Of a stretch of 64,000 nucleotides of DNA, positions 14,348-22,585 are shown one piece after another (position 1 is the first letter of the stretch; each line of letters starts with the position of its first letter). The notes under the pieces were generated by a model. It made no database searches. It saw nothing but the letters and a program-made list of their open reading frames with translations, and was not told the DNA's origin. The position numbers and the translations under genes were made by a program. Source of the stretch: a bacterium (lineage in GTDB: Bacteria > SZUA-182 > DTGQ01); contig JBFLZW010000069.1 of the NCBI GenBank assembly GCA_040755755.1, positions 57,642-121,641 on the forward strand, read 5' to 3'.

Positions 14348-17110
14348 TTACTGCGACTCCTGCCCTTCCATTGCCTCGATTTGCCCGAGGAAAGATCGGG
14401 CTTCCTGGTTATCCGGCTGGAGGCGAAGACTTTCCCGTATTTCGTCATATGCTGCGCGGTAGTTTTTCCGGCGAAAATAAACCGCCCCAAGGTAATAATG
14501 AGGAAGAGGATTTTCAGGGTCAAGGGCCTGGGCTCTTTGCCAGGCAATTATGGCCTTCCTGTCCTGTCCTGCCTGGGAAAAGGCCAGGCCGACATTAATA
14601 AGGTGCGTGGAAAGATCGATCCCTTTTCCTGCCAAAGCTGTCTTCCACTCGTCCAGGGCTTTATCGATAAGATCCTTTTCAAAGTAAGCATTTCCCAGGT
14701 TGAGGTGCGCTCCCGGCAGATCCGATTTGAGGGACAGCGCCTTTTCCCAGGACCGTATGGCCTGGTCGGTCTGGCCGAGGCCCTGCTGGGCCTTTCCGAG
14801 GGAATAATAGGCCAGAGGGTTCTCCGGCTGGCGGCTGAGCAGTTCCTGATATGAAGACAGGGCGGCAGGAAAGTCTCCCTTCTCAAGGTATAAAAGTCCA
14901 AGCTGGTTGTAGCCTTCAGCACAATCTTTATCCAGCCCGATAGCCCGGCGATACTCCTGCTCGGCCAGTGTATAGTCTTTCAGGGCAAAATAGGTCATAC
15001 CCAGATTGATTATTGCGTTCTGGTAAGCCGGACGAAGGGCAACCGCTTTTTTCAGTTCCTCCAGGGCCTCCGCAAAGCGGCCCTGATTCAGATAGATGCT
15101 TCCCAGGTTATTGTGGGCTTCAGGGTTATTGGGATCGAGGGAAATGGCCTGCCGGCAGTACTGTATGGCCAGATCAGGTTTTCCCTGGCTGCCGTAAATA
15201 AGCCCCAGGTTATGGTATGCGGAAGTATTTTGGGAATCGATCCTGATGGCAGTCTCAAAATGGGCTGCGGCCTTGTCCAGGTTCGCCTGACTGAGAAAAA
15301 GATTTCCCGCCTGGGTATGGGCTTCGGCATAGTTCGGGTCGATCCGCAGGGCCTGCTCGATGGCGGTCATGGCCTCATCTTTTTTGCCCAGTTTGTCACA
15401 GGCAATGCTCAGATTATGGTAGATCTCAGGATATTCAGCCCAGACAAGAGCGTGCCTGAATTCATCCAGGGCAAGATCGTAACTGCCCCGCTGATAATGT
15501 ATCAGCCCCAGTTGATTAAGGGCGTCGATATCGTCAGGATTAAGGCTCAGGGCTGTTTTAAACGAAGCTTCCGCCTGGTCGAAAAGCTTTTTTTCCTGAT
15601 AAGCCCGCCCCAGATTGACGTGGGCGGCAGTATTGTCAGGGTTGACCTGAATGATTTTCTGAAAGCAGAGTATGGCCTGATCATAGAGGTGAGCGTAAAG
15701 ATACGATATCCCCTGATCGAGATAATCGATGAGATAAATCATCTCCTTGGGATCCCGCCCTTGCGTTTCTGTGCCGGTCTTGGGTCTGGTCCATACATAG
15801 CCGAGGCTGCGCAGCCGGGCCTTTATATCCCCTTTCATTTCAACTTGCCGGACCGGTTCACCCGCGCGGGCAAGGGATTTTTTCAGCCTTTCAAGGTCGC
15901 TTTTCCCCTGGGCGGAAAGCCTGCTATCCTGTGCAGCCAGGTTCTTCATTTCGCCGGAATCTTCAGTCAGACGGTAAAGCTCTGGCCGGGGTGCCTGAAT
16001 ATATTTCCAATCCGGTCTTCGTATTCCTTCAAGCCTGCTCCAGCCAAAGTTAAGTTCCGGACTGAGGCTTTCCAGGAGGATTTCCTTATGAACCTCAGCG
16101 GCCTGGTTCCGAATCAGGGGAAGCAGGCTCTTTCCTGCCAGTTCAGGAATTGTGCCGAAACCATAGAGCTCAAGAACGGTGGGCAGGATATCCACGGTAC
16201 TCACCATTGCCTGGATGGATTTCCCCCCGGGCAAAAGACCGCCCGGCCCCTTGATGATCAAGGGAACCCTGGTCGTGGATTCATAAATGAAAATGGCATG
16301 GGTGGCCTCCCCATGTTCACCCAGGCTTTCTCCATGATCTGCCGTAAGGATGATAATTGTCCGATCGGTCAGCCCCATCTTCTCCATTTCCTTGAGTAAA
16401 TCACCAAGGCATTGATCGGTATAAGCGATTTCCCCGTCATAGGGACATTTCTGATAGCTGTGCGCAAAAGGGGCAGGAGGAGAATAAAGAGCATGGGGAT
16501 CGAAATAATGGAGCCAGAGAAAGAATTTCTCCCCTCCATGTTCCTGTAACCAGGAGAGCCCAAGGCGCGTGATTTCTTCAGCTTTTCGCTCGTTGTATAA
16601 AATCTCCGTCGGCTTTCCCCGTGCCGGAAGCCTGTCTTCATAAAAATCAAAGCCCTGATCCAGTCCGAAAATTGAGTCAAGGACGAAGGCCCCAATGCAG
16701 GCGGCTGTCTGGAAGCCATGCTCTTTCATGATTTCAGCCAGGGTGCGGGCATCCTTTCCGAGAATGAAGTTACCGTTATTGCGAACACCATGTTGAATGG
16801 GGTACAGGCCGGTCATGATCGAGGAGTGGGCAGGCAGGGTGATCGGGGCAGGGGTAATGGCCTGCCTGAACATTACGCCCTGAGCAGCCAGAGCATCCAG
16901 GGTGGGGGTTTTTATCTGCTGATAGCCATAGCATCCAAGATGATCGGCCCGTAAAGTATCGATGGTGATAAGAAGCAGGTTGAAGTCATTTTCTTTTTGC
17001 CTGCTCTTCAGTGCACCGGCGGAGGGAGCTGCCTGAAAAAAGAGCAGACCCGAAAGAATGACGGCTATCCCGAAAAGATTGCCTTTACCGTAGCAGGTCG
17101 TTGTAGCCAT
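14348..17110 (-). CDS. Sulfatase/alkaline-phosphatase-fold enzyme fused to TPR repeats
   Basis: A 920-residue exported protein. A signal peptide (residues about 12-34) precedes a sulfatase-type domain (about 40-410): NLLLITIDTLRADHLGCYGY (metal Asp), the nucleophile loop PITLPAHSSIMTG, WLHYFDPHALYSPP and ILTADHGESLGEHG. At the position of the formylglycine Cys/Ser (CxPSR) it has Thr (TLPAH), as in phosphotransferase-like members, so it may be a phosphoglycerol- or phosphoethanolamine-type transferase or hydrolase rather than a sulfatase. Residues about 450-915 form some 12-13 TPR units. It starts 25 bases after the Tyr-rich secreted protein gene and is probably in the same transcript. Confidence 0.85.
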   Translation of the reverse strand: MATTTCYGKGNLFGIAVILSGLLFFQAAPSAGALKSRQKENDFNLLLITIDTLRADHLGCYGYQQIKTPTLDALAAQGVMFRQAITPAPITLPAHSSIMTGLYPIQHGVRNNGNFILGKDARTLAEIMKEHGFQTAACIGAFVLDSIFGLDQGFDFYEDRLPARGKPTEILYNERKAEEITRLGLSWLQEHGGEKFFLWLHYFDPHALYSPPAPFAHSYQKCPYDGEIAYTDQCLGDLLKEMEKMGLTDRTIIILTADHGESLGEHGEATHAIFIYESTTRVPLIIKGPGGLLPGGKSIQAMVSTVDILPTVLELYGFGTIPELAGKSLLPLIRNQAAEVHKEILLESLSPELNFGWSRLEGIRRPDWKYIQAPRPELYRLTEDSGEMKNLAAQDSRLSAQGKSDLERLKKSLARAGEPVRQVEMKGDIKARLRSLGYVWTRPKTGTETQGRDPKEMIYLIDYLDQGISYLYAHLYDQAILCFQKIIQVNPDNTAAHVNLGRAYQEKKLFDQAEASFKTALSLNPDDIDALNQLGLIHYQRGSYDLALDEFRHALVWAEYPEIYHNLSIACDKLGKKDEAMTAIEQALRIDPNYAEAHTQAGNLFLSQANLDKAAAHFETAIRIDSQNTSAYHNLGLIYGSQGKPDLAIQYCRQAISLDPNNPEAHNNLGSIYLNQGRFAEALEELKKAVALRPAYQNAIINLGMTYFALKDYTLAEQEYRRAIGLDKDCAEGYNQLGLLYLEKGDFPAALSSYQELLSRQPENPLAYYSLGKAQQGLGQTDQAIRSWEKALSLKSDLPGAHLNLGNAYFEKDLIDKALDEWKTALAGKGIDLSTHLINVGLAFSQAGQDRKAIIAWQRAQALDPENPLPHYYLGAVYFRRKNYRAAYDEIRESLRLQPDNQEARSFLGQIEAMEGQESQ

Positions 17111-17135
17111 AGGTATCCACGCCTCTTCCCTGAGC

Positions 17136-17660
17136 TCAGTTTTGCGGGGAGAGGAAATTTTCCTGAATGAAGTAGATGATTGACTCCTGAGGGGTCACCC
17201 CGATATTGCTGGCATAGTTATAGAGATTCGCCCCGATATAATCGGCTGTTTGATCATACATATAAAGAAAAGGAGTCTGACTGGCCAGTTCATAAAAATG
17301 GAGAGCATAGTTGAGATAATCGTACAGGGCGCAAATCTGCATAAGAGGATAATACATATTATAAGGACTCATGGTGGAATAATACGGAAGGGAGGTGGAG
17401 AAGAAGGGAGAACCATAATATCCTCCATACAGAGAATTGATCCCTCCGGAAAAGGGACTGAAATTGCCGTAATAGGGCAGGCTGTTCCAGCCGGACAGGT
17501 AATTTCCGTAAAGTCCGGGCAAGTAAAGGCCCTGGGCCGCGACTGAGGTGATAAACAAACCGATGATGAGCCCGCCAGTCAATGAGCTGACAAGAGATTT
17601 AACAAGAGAATGAGCAACTGCCCGGTTAGCTGTAAATTTCAGTAAGGAATTCAATTTCAT
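17136..17660 (-). CDS. Secreted Tyr/Gly-rich protein, unknown
   Basis: A 174-residue exported protein. A signal peptide (TGGLIIGLFITSVAA) gives a mature chain starting QGLYLPGLYGNYL. The mature part is very rich in Tyr, Gly, Ser, Pro and Asn in its first 80 residues (SLYGGYYGSPFFSTSLPYY), then becomes more helical (ALYDYLNYALHFYELASQ). It contains one cysteine. No known family is recognised; the composition resembles structural or adhesive surface proteins. AAGGAGA is 7 bases before the ATG. It lies upstream of the sulfatase-TPR gene and downstream of the Trp/Pro-rich cluster, all on one strand. Confidence 0.75.
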   Translation of the reverse strand: MKLNSLLKFTANRAVAHSLVKSLVSSLTGGLIIGLFITSVAAQGLYLPGLYGNYLSGWNSLPYYGNFSPFSGGINSLYGGYYGSPFFSTSLPYYSTMSPYNMYYPLMQICALYDYLNYALHFYELASQTPFLYMYDQTADYIGANLYNYASNIGVTPQESIIYFIQENFLSPQN

Positions 17661-17876
17661 GATCTCATCTCCTTATATGAGAGTTTATTGGAGAAATACC
17701 TGTCTCTTGACATTACCCTAATTAAAACAAAGGGGGGCCAGGCAAGCGGACCGAGCAATCTGACCTTTTTGCCCCTGCTCTCTCACTCACCCTCATGCCC
17801 CCCTCTTTACTGCATCTCAACATGCCACGGTATCAATAAATTACTTACCTGTTCTTTCATGCCTCCTTCCATTTTG
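17661..17876. other. Spacer between secreted-protein genes
   Basis: About 215 bases without a gene, between the Tyr-rich gene and the last LWPLWSP paralogue. No clear terminator or promoter is seen. Confidence 0.4.
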
Positions 17877-18464
17877 CTAGATTGGCGGCAGCCCAAACAC
17901 CTGGGCAGCGGTTAACAGGGATGACGGACTCACGCCCAGTCCACTGCCGTAAGCCAGAAGATACGAGAGGTTAGCCAGATCGAACAGATAGATGGCCTGC
18001 GTTGTCGGCAGTGTAGCCGGCGTTGGATCAATAAGCGAGTAGCCTGCCAATAGACTGATGGGAACAGGGGCTCCGGTTACAGGATCGAGGTATTTGGCCG
18101 GAGGCCAGGGATTTATGCCATACAACACATCAAAATAAACCAGGCCGGTCGGGCTGTTATAAAAGAGCCAGGGCGGCTGCTCACCCATGGGCCAGCCGCT
18201 GGCCGGGCCAGCCAGTGTCCACCAGGTGGGGTCCAGGGCCAGGACAGGCTGTACTGGCAGTATCGTATTGCGGCTCAATGACGTAACCAGAGGTGTCGGA
18301 GTACCCGATGCATTCGGTGGAGAGAGCAGTGGAGACCAGAGCGGCCAAAGGACATTATAGGGCGGCATGGCTGTCCAGTTTTGCGCCTGGGCTGCCGGGA
18401 TAGGTGCTGCCAGCATGGCCAGGGCAAATAACACAATCACGAAATATCTTTTTTCCCTCAACAT
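17877..18464 (-). CDS. Secreted Trp/Pro-rich protein, LWPLWSP family (copy 2)
   Basis: A 195-residue exported protein of the local family. The signal peptide (IVLFALAMLAAPIPAAQA) releases a mature chain starting QNWTAMPPYNVLWPLWSP. Family blocks in order: SRNTILPVQPVLALDP, WLFYNSPTGLVYFDVLYG, NPWPPAKYLDPVTGAPVPI, LIDPTPATL and the C-terminal SSLLTAAQVFGLPPI. It has no cysteine and few charged residues. GAGGAGG lies 8 bases before the ATG. It is the promoter-distal gene of five tandem copies transcribed toward lower coordinates. No database family is recalled. Exported to periplasm or surface; role unknown. Confidence 0.85.
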   Translation of the reverse strand: MLREKRYFVIVLFALAMLAAPIPAAQAQNWTAMPPYNVLWPLWSPLLSPPNASGTPTPLVTSLSRNTILPVQPVLALDPTWWTLAGPASGWPMGEQPPWLFYNSPTGLVYFDVLYGINPWPPAKYLDPVTGAPVPISLLAGYSLIDPTPATLPTTQAIYLFDLANLSYLLAYGSGLGVSPSSLLTAAQVFGLPPI

Positions 18465-18496
18465 GGCAATTCCTCCTCATATATATGATCAGGTGA

Positions 18497-19048
18497 TCAT
18501 ATTGGTGGCAAGCCCCAGATTTGAGCAGGTGTCAGCAGGCTGAGGAAAGATGGTCCGGTAATACCATAGGTCAGGGCATAGGTTGCATTGGCCAGCGGGA
18601 TATAGTACTCCAGGTGGGCCAATGACGTTGGCAGCAGGAGACTCCAGGTAAGCGGCAGGGTAATGGGAACCGGAGCACCGGTAGCGGGGTCCTGCATATA
18701 CTTGGGCGGCCAGGTATTGAGCCCGTAGATTTGATCGAAATAGAGCAATCCTCCCCCAAGAGCGGTCGGCGTGTTATAGAGAGCCCAGGGTAAAGCTTGA
18801 GCTGGGTCCCAGGCCAGACCCGGCTGTACCGGAAGTATCGTGTTTCTCGTGATATCGGTTACCAGGGGCGTACCTCCCGGTGACAGGGCAGGTGACCACA
18901 GGGGCCACAGGACATTATACGTGGGCATTGGCTGCCAGTTCGCTGCCCCGGCTGAGGTGATAACCAGCAGACTCAGGCAGCTTACGGTCAGCAGAGTGAA
19001 GGTAAAGATAATAAAGGTAGAGAGCAGGGATTTCCTTTCCTTAAACAT
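18497..19048 (-). CDS. Secreted Trp/Pro-rich protein, LWPLWSP family (copy 3)
   Basis: A 183-residue paralogue. The ATG at 19048 (after AGAAGGAG) is chosen instead of a start 39 codons upstream because it begins the signal peptide MFKERKSLLSTFIIF. The mature chain starts NWQPMPTYNVLWPLWSP after GAA. Blocks: TRNTILPVQPGLAWDP, ALYNTPTA, then GGGLLYFDQIYGLNTWPP, DPATGAPVPITLPL, LLPTSLAHLEYYIPLANATY and the end SLLTPAQIWGLPPI. The GGG insertion and the IPLAN segment group it with copies 5 and 6. Here the usual NPWPP reads NTWPP. No charged clusters or cysteines in the mature chain. Confidence 0.85.
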   Translation of the reverse strand: MFKERKSLLSTFIIFTFTLLTVSCLSLLVITSAGAANWQPMPTYNVLWPLWSPALSPGGTPLVTDITRNTILPVQPGLAWDPAQALPWALYNTPTALGGGLLYFDQIYGLNTWPPKYMQDPATGAPVPITLPLTWSLLLPTSLAHLEYYIPLANATYALTYGITGPSFLSLLTPAQIWGLPPI

Positions 19049-19186
19049 AGGTGAATCTCCTTCTAAACCTGATAAACATGGTAAATCTTGCAGAGAATTT
19101 CTCCGGCTCCATTTTCCGGGCCTTGAGTCATCTCCTTCATTCCATAAATGTTTTCCAAAGACCATGCCTTCCCTAAAACTCCTCTC

Positions 19187-19756
19187 CTAGATCGGGGGAA
19201 GCCCCCAGATATCGGAATAGGTCAGGAGTGAGGCTGGATTTACTCCCAGGCCAAAGCCATAACCAAGCAGGTAGGTCAGATTGGCGGTGTCTATGAGCGA
19301 CAGGGCTGTCTCTTTCAGCAACGGCAGTGAGAGAAAGGTATAATCAGGCGGCAGGGTAAGGGGAACCGGCGCGCCGCTGACAGGATCGAGAAGTTTGGCC
19401 GGAGGCCAGGGATTGAGGCCATAGACGATATCATAAAAGACCACGCCTGTCGGCGTATTATAAAAGAGCCAGGGGAACGCGGTACCCATTGAGCCGATAT
19501 AGGTTGGCGTAGGATTCAGGGCCAGAACAGGCTGCACAGGGAGTATGGTATTACGGGAAAGCTCTGGAATTATCGGCGTGGGCAGGCCGGTAACCGGGCT
19601 TTTCGGTGACAGGGTGGGTGACCAGAGAGGCCACAGGACATTATACGGTGGCAGAGCCTGCCAGTTTTGAGCCTGGACCGCAGGGATGGCGAGCGTACCC
19701 GCCAGGGTCAAAAAAGATACCAGGATAACAGTAAAATATCTTGCTTTCTTATGCAT
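19187..19756 (-). CDS. Secreted Trp/Pro-rich protein, LWPLWSP family (copy 4)
   Basis: A 189-residue paralogue with signal peptide FTVILVSFLTLAGTLAIPAVQA and mature start QNWQALPPYNVLWPLWSP. It is closest to copy 2: both have WLFYNTPTG-like and VFYDIVYGLNPWPPAK blocks, lack the GGG insertion, and carry a TANLTYLLGYGFGLGVNPAS segment before the end LLTYSDIWGLPPI. RBS GAGGAGG is clear. It is separated from copy 3 by 138 bases, enough for a regulatory site, but none is recognised. Confidence 0.85.
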   Translation of the reverse strand: MHKKARYFTVILVSFLTLAGTLAIPAVQAQNWQALPPYNVLWPLWSPTLSPKSPVTGLPTPIIPELSRNTILPVQPVLALNPTPTYIGSMGTAFPWLFYNTPTGVVFYDIVYGLNPWPPAKLLDPVSGAPVPLTLPPDYTFLSLPLLKETALSLIDTANLTYLLGYGFGLGVNPASLLTYSDIWGLPPI

Positions 19757-19771
19757 AACCTCTCCTCCTCT

Positions 19772-20323
19772 CTATATCAGTGGCGCCACTCCCCAGATAT
19801 CAGCGCTCGTCAGCAGACTGGTTATCGGCACTCCATACTGATAAGAGTAGAGAGCGTTAGCCAGAGGAATGAAGTATTCAAAGCCTTTCAAGGGGGTCGG
19901 CAGCAGAACTGACCAGCTGAGCGGCAGGGTTATTGGCTTCGGAGCCCCGGTGGCTGCATCTACCATATAGCTCGGCGGCCAGGGGTTCAAACCATAATAG
20001 AGATCATAGAACAACAACCCGCCGCCAAAGAGTGGCGGAGTGTTATAGAGGGCCCATGGTTTTCCCGTTCCGGCTGGCTGAAGCGGATCCCAGGCCAGAG
20101 CAGGCTGCACGGGAAGGATAGTGTTCCTGGTGAGGCTGGTTACCAGGGGAGTGGCTGCTCCAGTTGCCGGATTAACCGGTGATAAAGCCGGAGACCAGAG
20201 AGGCCACAGGACATTGTATGGCGGCAGTGCAGCCCACTGGGCCTGGACTACGGCGGGAAGAATAATGCTGATGGCAATTACCATAACAAAGGCAAAAATT
20301 AACGACTTCTTTCCTTTACACAT
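19772..20323 (-). CDS. Secreted Trp/Pro-rich protein, LWPLWSP family (copy 5)
   Basis: A 183-residue paralogue with signal peptide FAFVMVIAISIILPAVVQA and mature start QWAALPPYNVLWPLWSPAL. It has the GGG-type block (FGGGLLFYDLYYGLNPWPP), DAATGAPKPITLPLSWSVL, LLPTPLKGFEYFIPLANALY and the end SLLTSADIWGVAPLI, a slight variant of the usual WGLPPI terminus. It sits 15 bases upstream of copy 4, so both are likely on one transcript. The ribosome site is weak (GAGGTG). Confidence 0.85.
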   Translation of the reverse strand: MCKGKKSLIFAFVMVIAISIILPAVVQAQWAALPPYNVLWPLWSPALSPVNPATGAATPLVTSLTRNTILPVQPALAWDPLQPAGTGKPWALYNTPPLFGGGLLFYDLYYGLNPWPPSYMVDAATGAPKPITLPLSWSVLLPTPLKGFEYFIPLANALYSYQYGVPITSLLTSADIWGVAPLI

Positions 20324-20390
20324 ACGTCACCTCATCGTCAATTTCTTGATCGCTACATTGTGAAATCACTTTAATTCATGAGGATGAAGA

Positions 20391-20417
20391 GGCTGGAGTG
20401 AAAAACCTCCTCCAGCC
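20391..20417 (-). terminator. Hairpin between copies 5 and 6
   Basis: An 8-base stem (GGCTGGAG 20391-20398 with CTCCAGCC 20410-20417) 47 bases after the copy 6 stop. There is no T tract, so it may only attenuate read-through or stabilise the message end. Confidence 0.4.
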
Positions 20418-20463
20418 CTTGTCAATCCTTCATACTTCCAGGGGTAAGATACTCTCTCCATGA

Positions 20464-21024
20464 TTAAATGTATGGTATTCCCCACAACTGCGCCGGTGTT
20501 AACAATGATGAGAATTGCGCTGGAGTCAGCCCGTAGAGAAAAGCATAGGTCAAGTTGGCCAAATCGATGACCGGTGCATCGTGTTTCAAGGCAGTAGGCA
20601 GCAGAGTCGAATAACCGATCGGCAAAGTAATGGGAAGCGGAGCACCGCTCGCCGGATCGGTCAAATATGGAGGCGGCCAGGGCTTGAAGCCATATATATC
20701 TTCAAAGAAGGTTATCCCTCCACCAAAAGCAGGAGGAACATTATAGGCGAACCATACCGGCCCTTTGACGTTTAAAACCGGATCCCATACTATGACCGGC
20801 TGCACGGGAAGTACGGTGTTTTTGCTGAACTCCGTGATTATCGGCGTAGCCAGGCCGGTAGCCGGATCAACAGGAGACAGGGGGGGAGACCATAGCGGCC
20901 ACAGGACGTTATACGGCGGAAGTGCCGCCCAGGTCGCCTGTGCCTGCGCCGAGCCGGCACAAAGCAGGCTTCCGACAAGAGCAACCATGAAAATATATAA
21001 AGGAATTAATGATCTTTTCCTCAT
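20464..21024 (-). CDS. Secreted Trp/Pro-rich protein, LWPLWSP family (copy 6)
   Basis: A 186-residue paralogue, the promoter-proximal member of the tandem set. Signal peptide LYIFMVALVGSLLCAGSAQA, mature start near TWAALPPYNVLWPLWSP. Blocks: FSKNTVLPVQPVIVWDP, FAYNVPPAFGGGITFFEDI, YGFKPWPPPYLTDPASGAP, LLPTALKHDAPVIDLANLTY and the end SLLTPAQLWGIPYI. It is the most divergent tandem copy (FKPWPP for NPWPP). The ATG at 21024 is preferred to an adjacent GTG, with GGAAGG 9 bases upstream. A small hairpin (20391-20417) lies in the spacer after it. Confidence 0.85.
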   Translation of the reverse strand: MRKRSLIPLYIFMVALVGSLLCAGSAQAQATWAALPPYNVLWPLWSPPLSPVDPATGLATPIITEFSKNTVLPVQPVIVWDPVLNVKGPVWFAYNVPPAFGGGITFFEDIYGFKPWPPPYLTDPASGAPLPITLPIGYSTLLPTALKHDAPVIDLANLTYAFLYGLTPAQFSSLLTPAQLWGIPYI

Positions 21025-21027
21025 CAC

Positions 21028-21446
21028 TCAGATCCTTCCAATTAATGGTTGGTTAAAAGTTGTCATTATCATAAGGAACAGGTATAATTAATCTTACTGA
21101 AAGTTGCTGTCTCACCCCCTTCCTGGATGCTCTGATGATGCCTTTTGGTCGGGTCCTTACGGTATCTGTCAAGATATCCGGGCAAGGGGGATTTCCTCCT
21201 GTCCGAGGAATCATCATGAGCAATCACATCGGGCAAAATGGTTAAGAGAGAATATTGAACATAAATTTTCAACATCTTACATCGTCTCACCTCCTTCCTT
21301 TGACATCGGCCCATCAACAAATACGTTCATCAGCCGCTCTTACTCAAGATGCCTTTCGGCTGACAACGAATGCTGATTTAAGCCGTGATGAGAGTTTTTC
21401 AGGAGAAAAATACCAAGCGGGTTTGCATCTGATGCTCAGGTTGATC
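21028..21446. other. Gene-free stretch upstream of LWPLWSP cluster
   Basis: About 420 bases with no supported ORF. It probably holds the promoter and leader of the five-gene tandem set. On the minus strand a purine-rich tract (GACAGGAGGAAATCCCCC) is seen near 21210, but no recognised riboswitch. Confidence 0.4.
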
Positions 21447-21866
21447 TTAAATTCTCAGAACAGGGGCAAGAGAGATGGGGGATGTCCGGTTTGAGCTTCC
21501 GGATAATAATGCTAAAGGACACGGGGTATTACCAATAGCAGCACCGTGAGCGTATGGCTCCAGGTCGCCAACACCCTTCCGTACAGTTTTTATAATGCCC
21601 CAGACTGGCAATACCTGCTCCAGGACATGAAAGTATCTGCCCGAACAGAATACTATTATTAGTAACTGACCTTGACAGTCAATTCTCCTGACAGGAATGA
21701 TTCCCTGTGCTTCGACAAGGGTATCTTCTTTTTGTGAACTAATTAAGATATCCAGAAATTCATCCGGCAGGAAATGAGTACACCGTGCAAAGGCCGCAGG
21801 ATCAAGAGCCAGTAGAGAAATAAAAATCACCACAAATACCAGGATTCTTTTCTTTCCGCGGTTCAT
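21447..21866 (-). CDS. Small exported protein, unknown
   Basis: A 139-residue protein with a signal peptide (ILVFVVIFISLLALDPAAFA) and a mature start RCTHFLPDEFLDILISSQ. It has four cysteines, unlike the neighbouring Pro-rich proteins, and a more ordinary amino-acid composition (EAQGIIPVRRIDCQGQLLII). The last 30 residues become Pro/Ser-rich. The ATG at 21866 lies 17 bases after the stop of the upstream secreted gene, with GAGG upstream, so it is likely the last gene of the 23.8-21.4 kb unit. No family recognised; disulfides are possible in the periplasm. Confidence 0.65.
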   Translation of the reverse strand: MNRGKKRILVFVVIFISLLALDPAAFARCTHFLPDEFLDILISSQKEDTLVEAQGIIPVRRIDCQGQLLIIVFCSGRYFHVLEQVLPVWGIIKTVRKGVGDLEPYAHGAAIGNTPCPLALLSGSSNRTSPISLAPVLRI

Positions 21867-21883
21867 CGCTGTGTACCTCAAGG

Positions 21884-22507
21884 TCAAATAAACGGCAATA
21901 ATGCTGTCAGACTCGGAAGAGCAGTGGTTGTAGTCAACGTCGTGGCAGCAGGGGTAACCTTGTTGGCGGCAGCGGCGGCAGGAGCGGCGATCGGTGCAGC
22001 AGGAGTGACGAGAGTTTGAGTCTGGTTATACGGTGGACCGGCTGGAACTGTAGAGGCCAGAAGTGCTGGCAGGAGCAGAGCAGCGGTAGGCGCTATTGTC
22101 GGAACGGTCGTTGTTGGAAGTGTTGTCGTTGGAACCGTGGTGGTCGGTGCAATTGCGGTAATAGGAACGGCACTGACGTTTACTACTGATAATGCAGGGT
22201 TGAAAATGATAGTTATAGTGGCCGCGGCATTTCTTACCATAGGCCGGGGAATACTCAGGGGAACAGGAAGCGGTGCCAAGGGAGATGGGTGCAGGGAAGG
22301 CGGAAGTGAGGGCAAGGGCAAGAAAGGCGCAGGCGTATAGAAAGCGGATGAAACAAACGGTGCAACTGGAGGGAATAGTTGGGGTATAGAGGAATAAGCC
22401 GTTTGCGGTCCAATCCCCCCGGAAAATACGGTCATCTGAGCTATGCCGGAACTGGAGGTGAATAATACAACACTTAATATTGGAAGTAAAATGGTCCACC
22501 TTTTCAT
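21884..22507 (-). CDS. Secreted Pro/Thr/Ala-rich protein, SGGIGPQTAYSS family (copy 1)
   Basis: A 207-residue exported protein: signal peptide TILLPILSVVLFTSSSGIA, mature start QMTVFSGGIGPQTAYSSIP. Then a Pro/Phe/Leu-rich stretch (FLPLPSLPPSLHPSPLAPLP), a short block with regular hydrophobic residues that may fold (RNAAATITIIFNPALSVVNV), and a TTTVPTTTLPTTTVP linker. The C-terminus is Ala/Thr-rich. The next gene upstream is a near duplicate over the first 150 residues, diverging after the Thr-Pro linker. RBS GAGGAG. Composition suggests an extended, possibly O-glycosylated surface protein; that is inference. Confidence 0.75.
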   Translation of the reverse strand: MKRWTILLPILSVVLFTSSSGIAQMTVFSGGIGPQTAYSSIPQLFPPVAPFVSSAFYTPAPFLPLPSLPPSLHPSPLAPLPVPLSIPRPMVRNAAATITIIFNPALSVVNVSAVPITAIAPTTTVPTTTLPTTTVPTIAPTAALLLPALLASTVPAGPPYNQTQTLVTPAAPIAAPAAAAANKVTPAATTLTTTTALPSLTALLPFI

Positions 22508-22585
22508 TGCTGTTTCTCCTCAATACAATACTAACTCAACATAAGCTGCAAAAATTTAAAAGTTACCCCTCTGTGCTCTGTACAC

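Noticed and set aside
15113..16399. A 428-codon plus-strand open frame
   Set aside because: It lies wholly opposite the sulfatase-TPR gene, which has clear catalytic motifs, TPRs and a signal peptide. The plus frame has no known motif.
22137..22340. Gly/Val-rich plus-strand frames opposite the Pro/Thr-rich genes (also 22794-22997, 4592-4903)
   Set aside because: They are complements of low-complexity Pro/Ala/Thr codons; the minus frames have signal peptides and ribosome sites.
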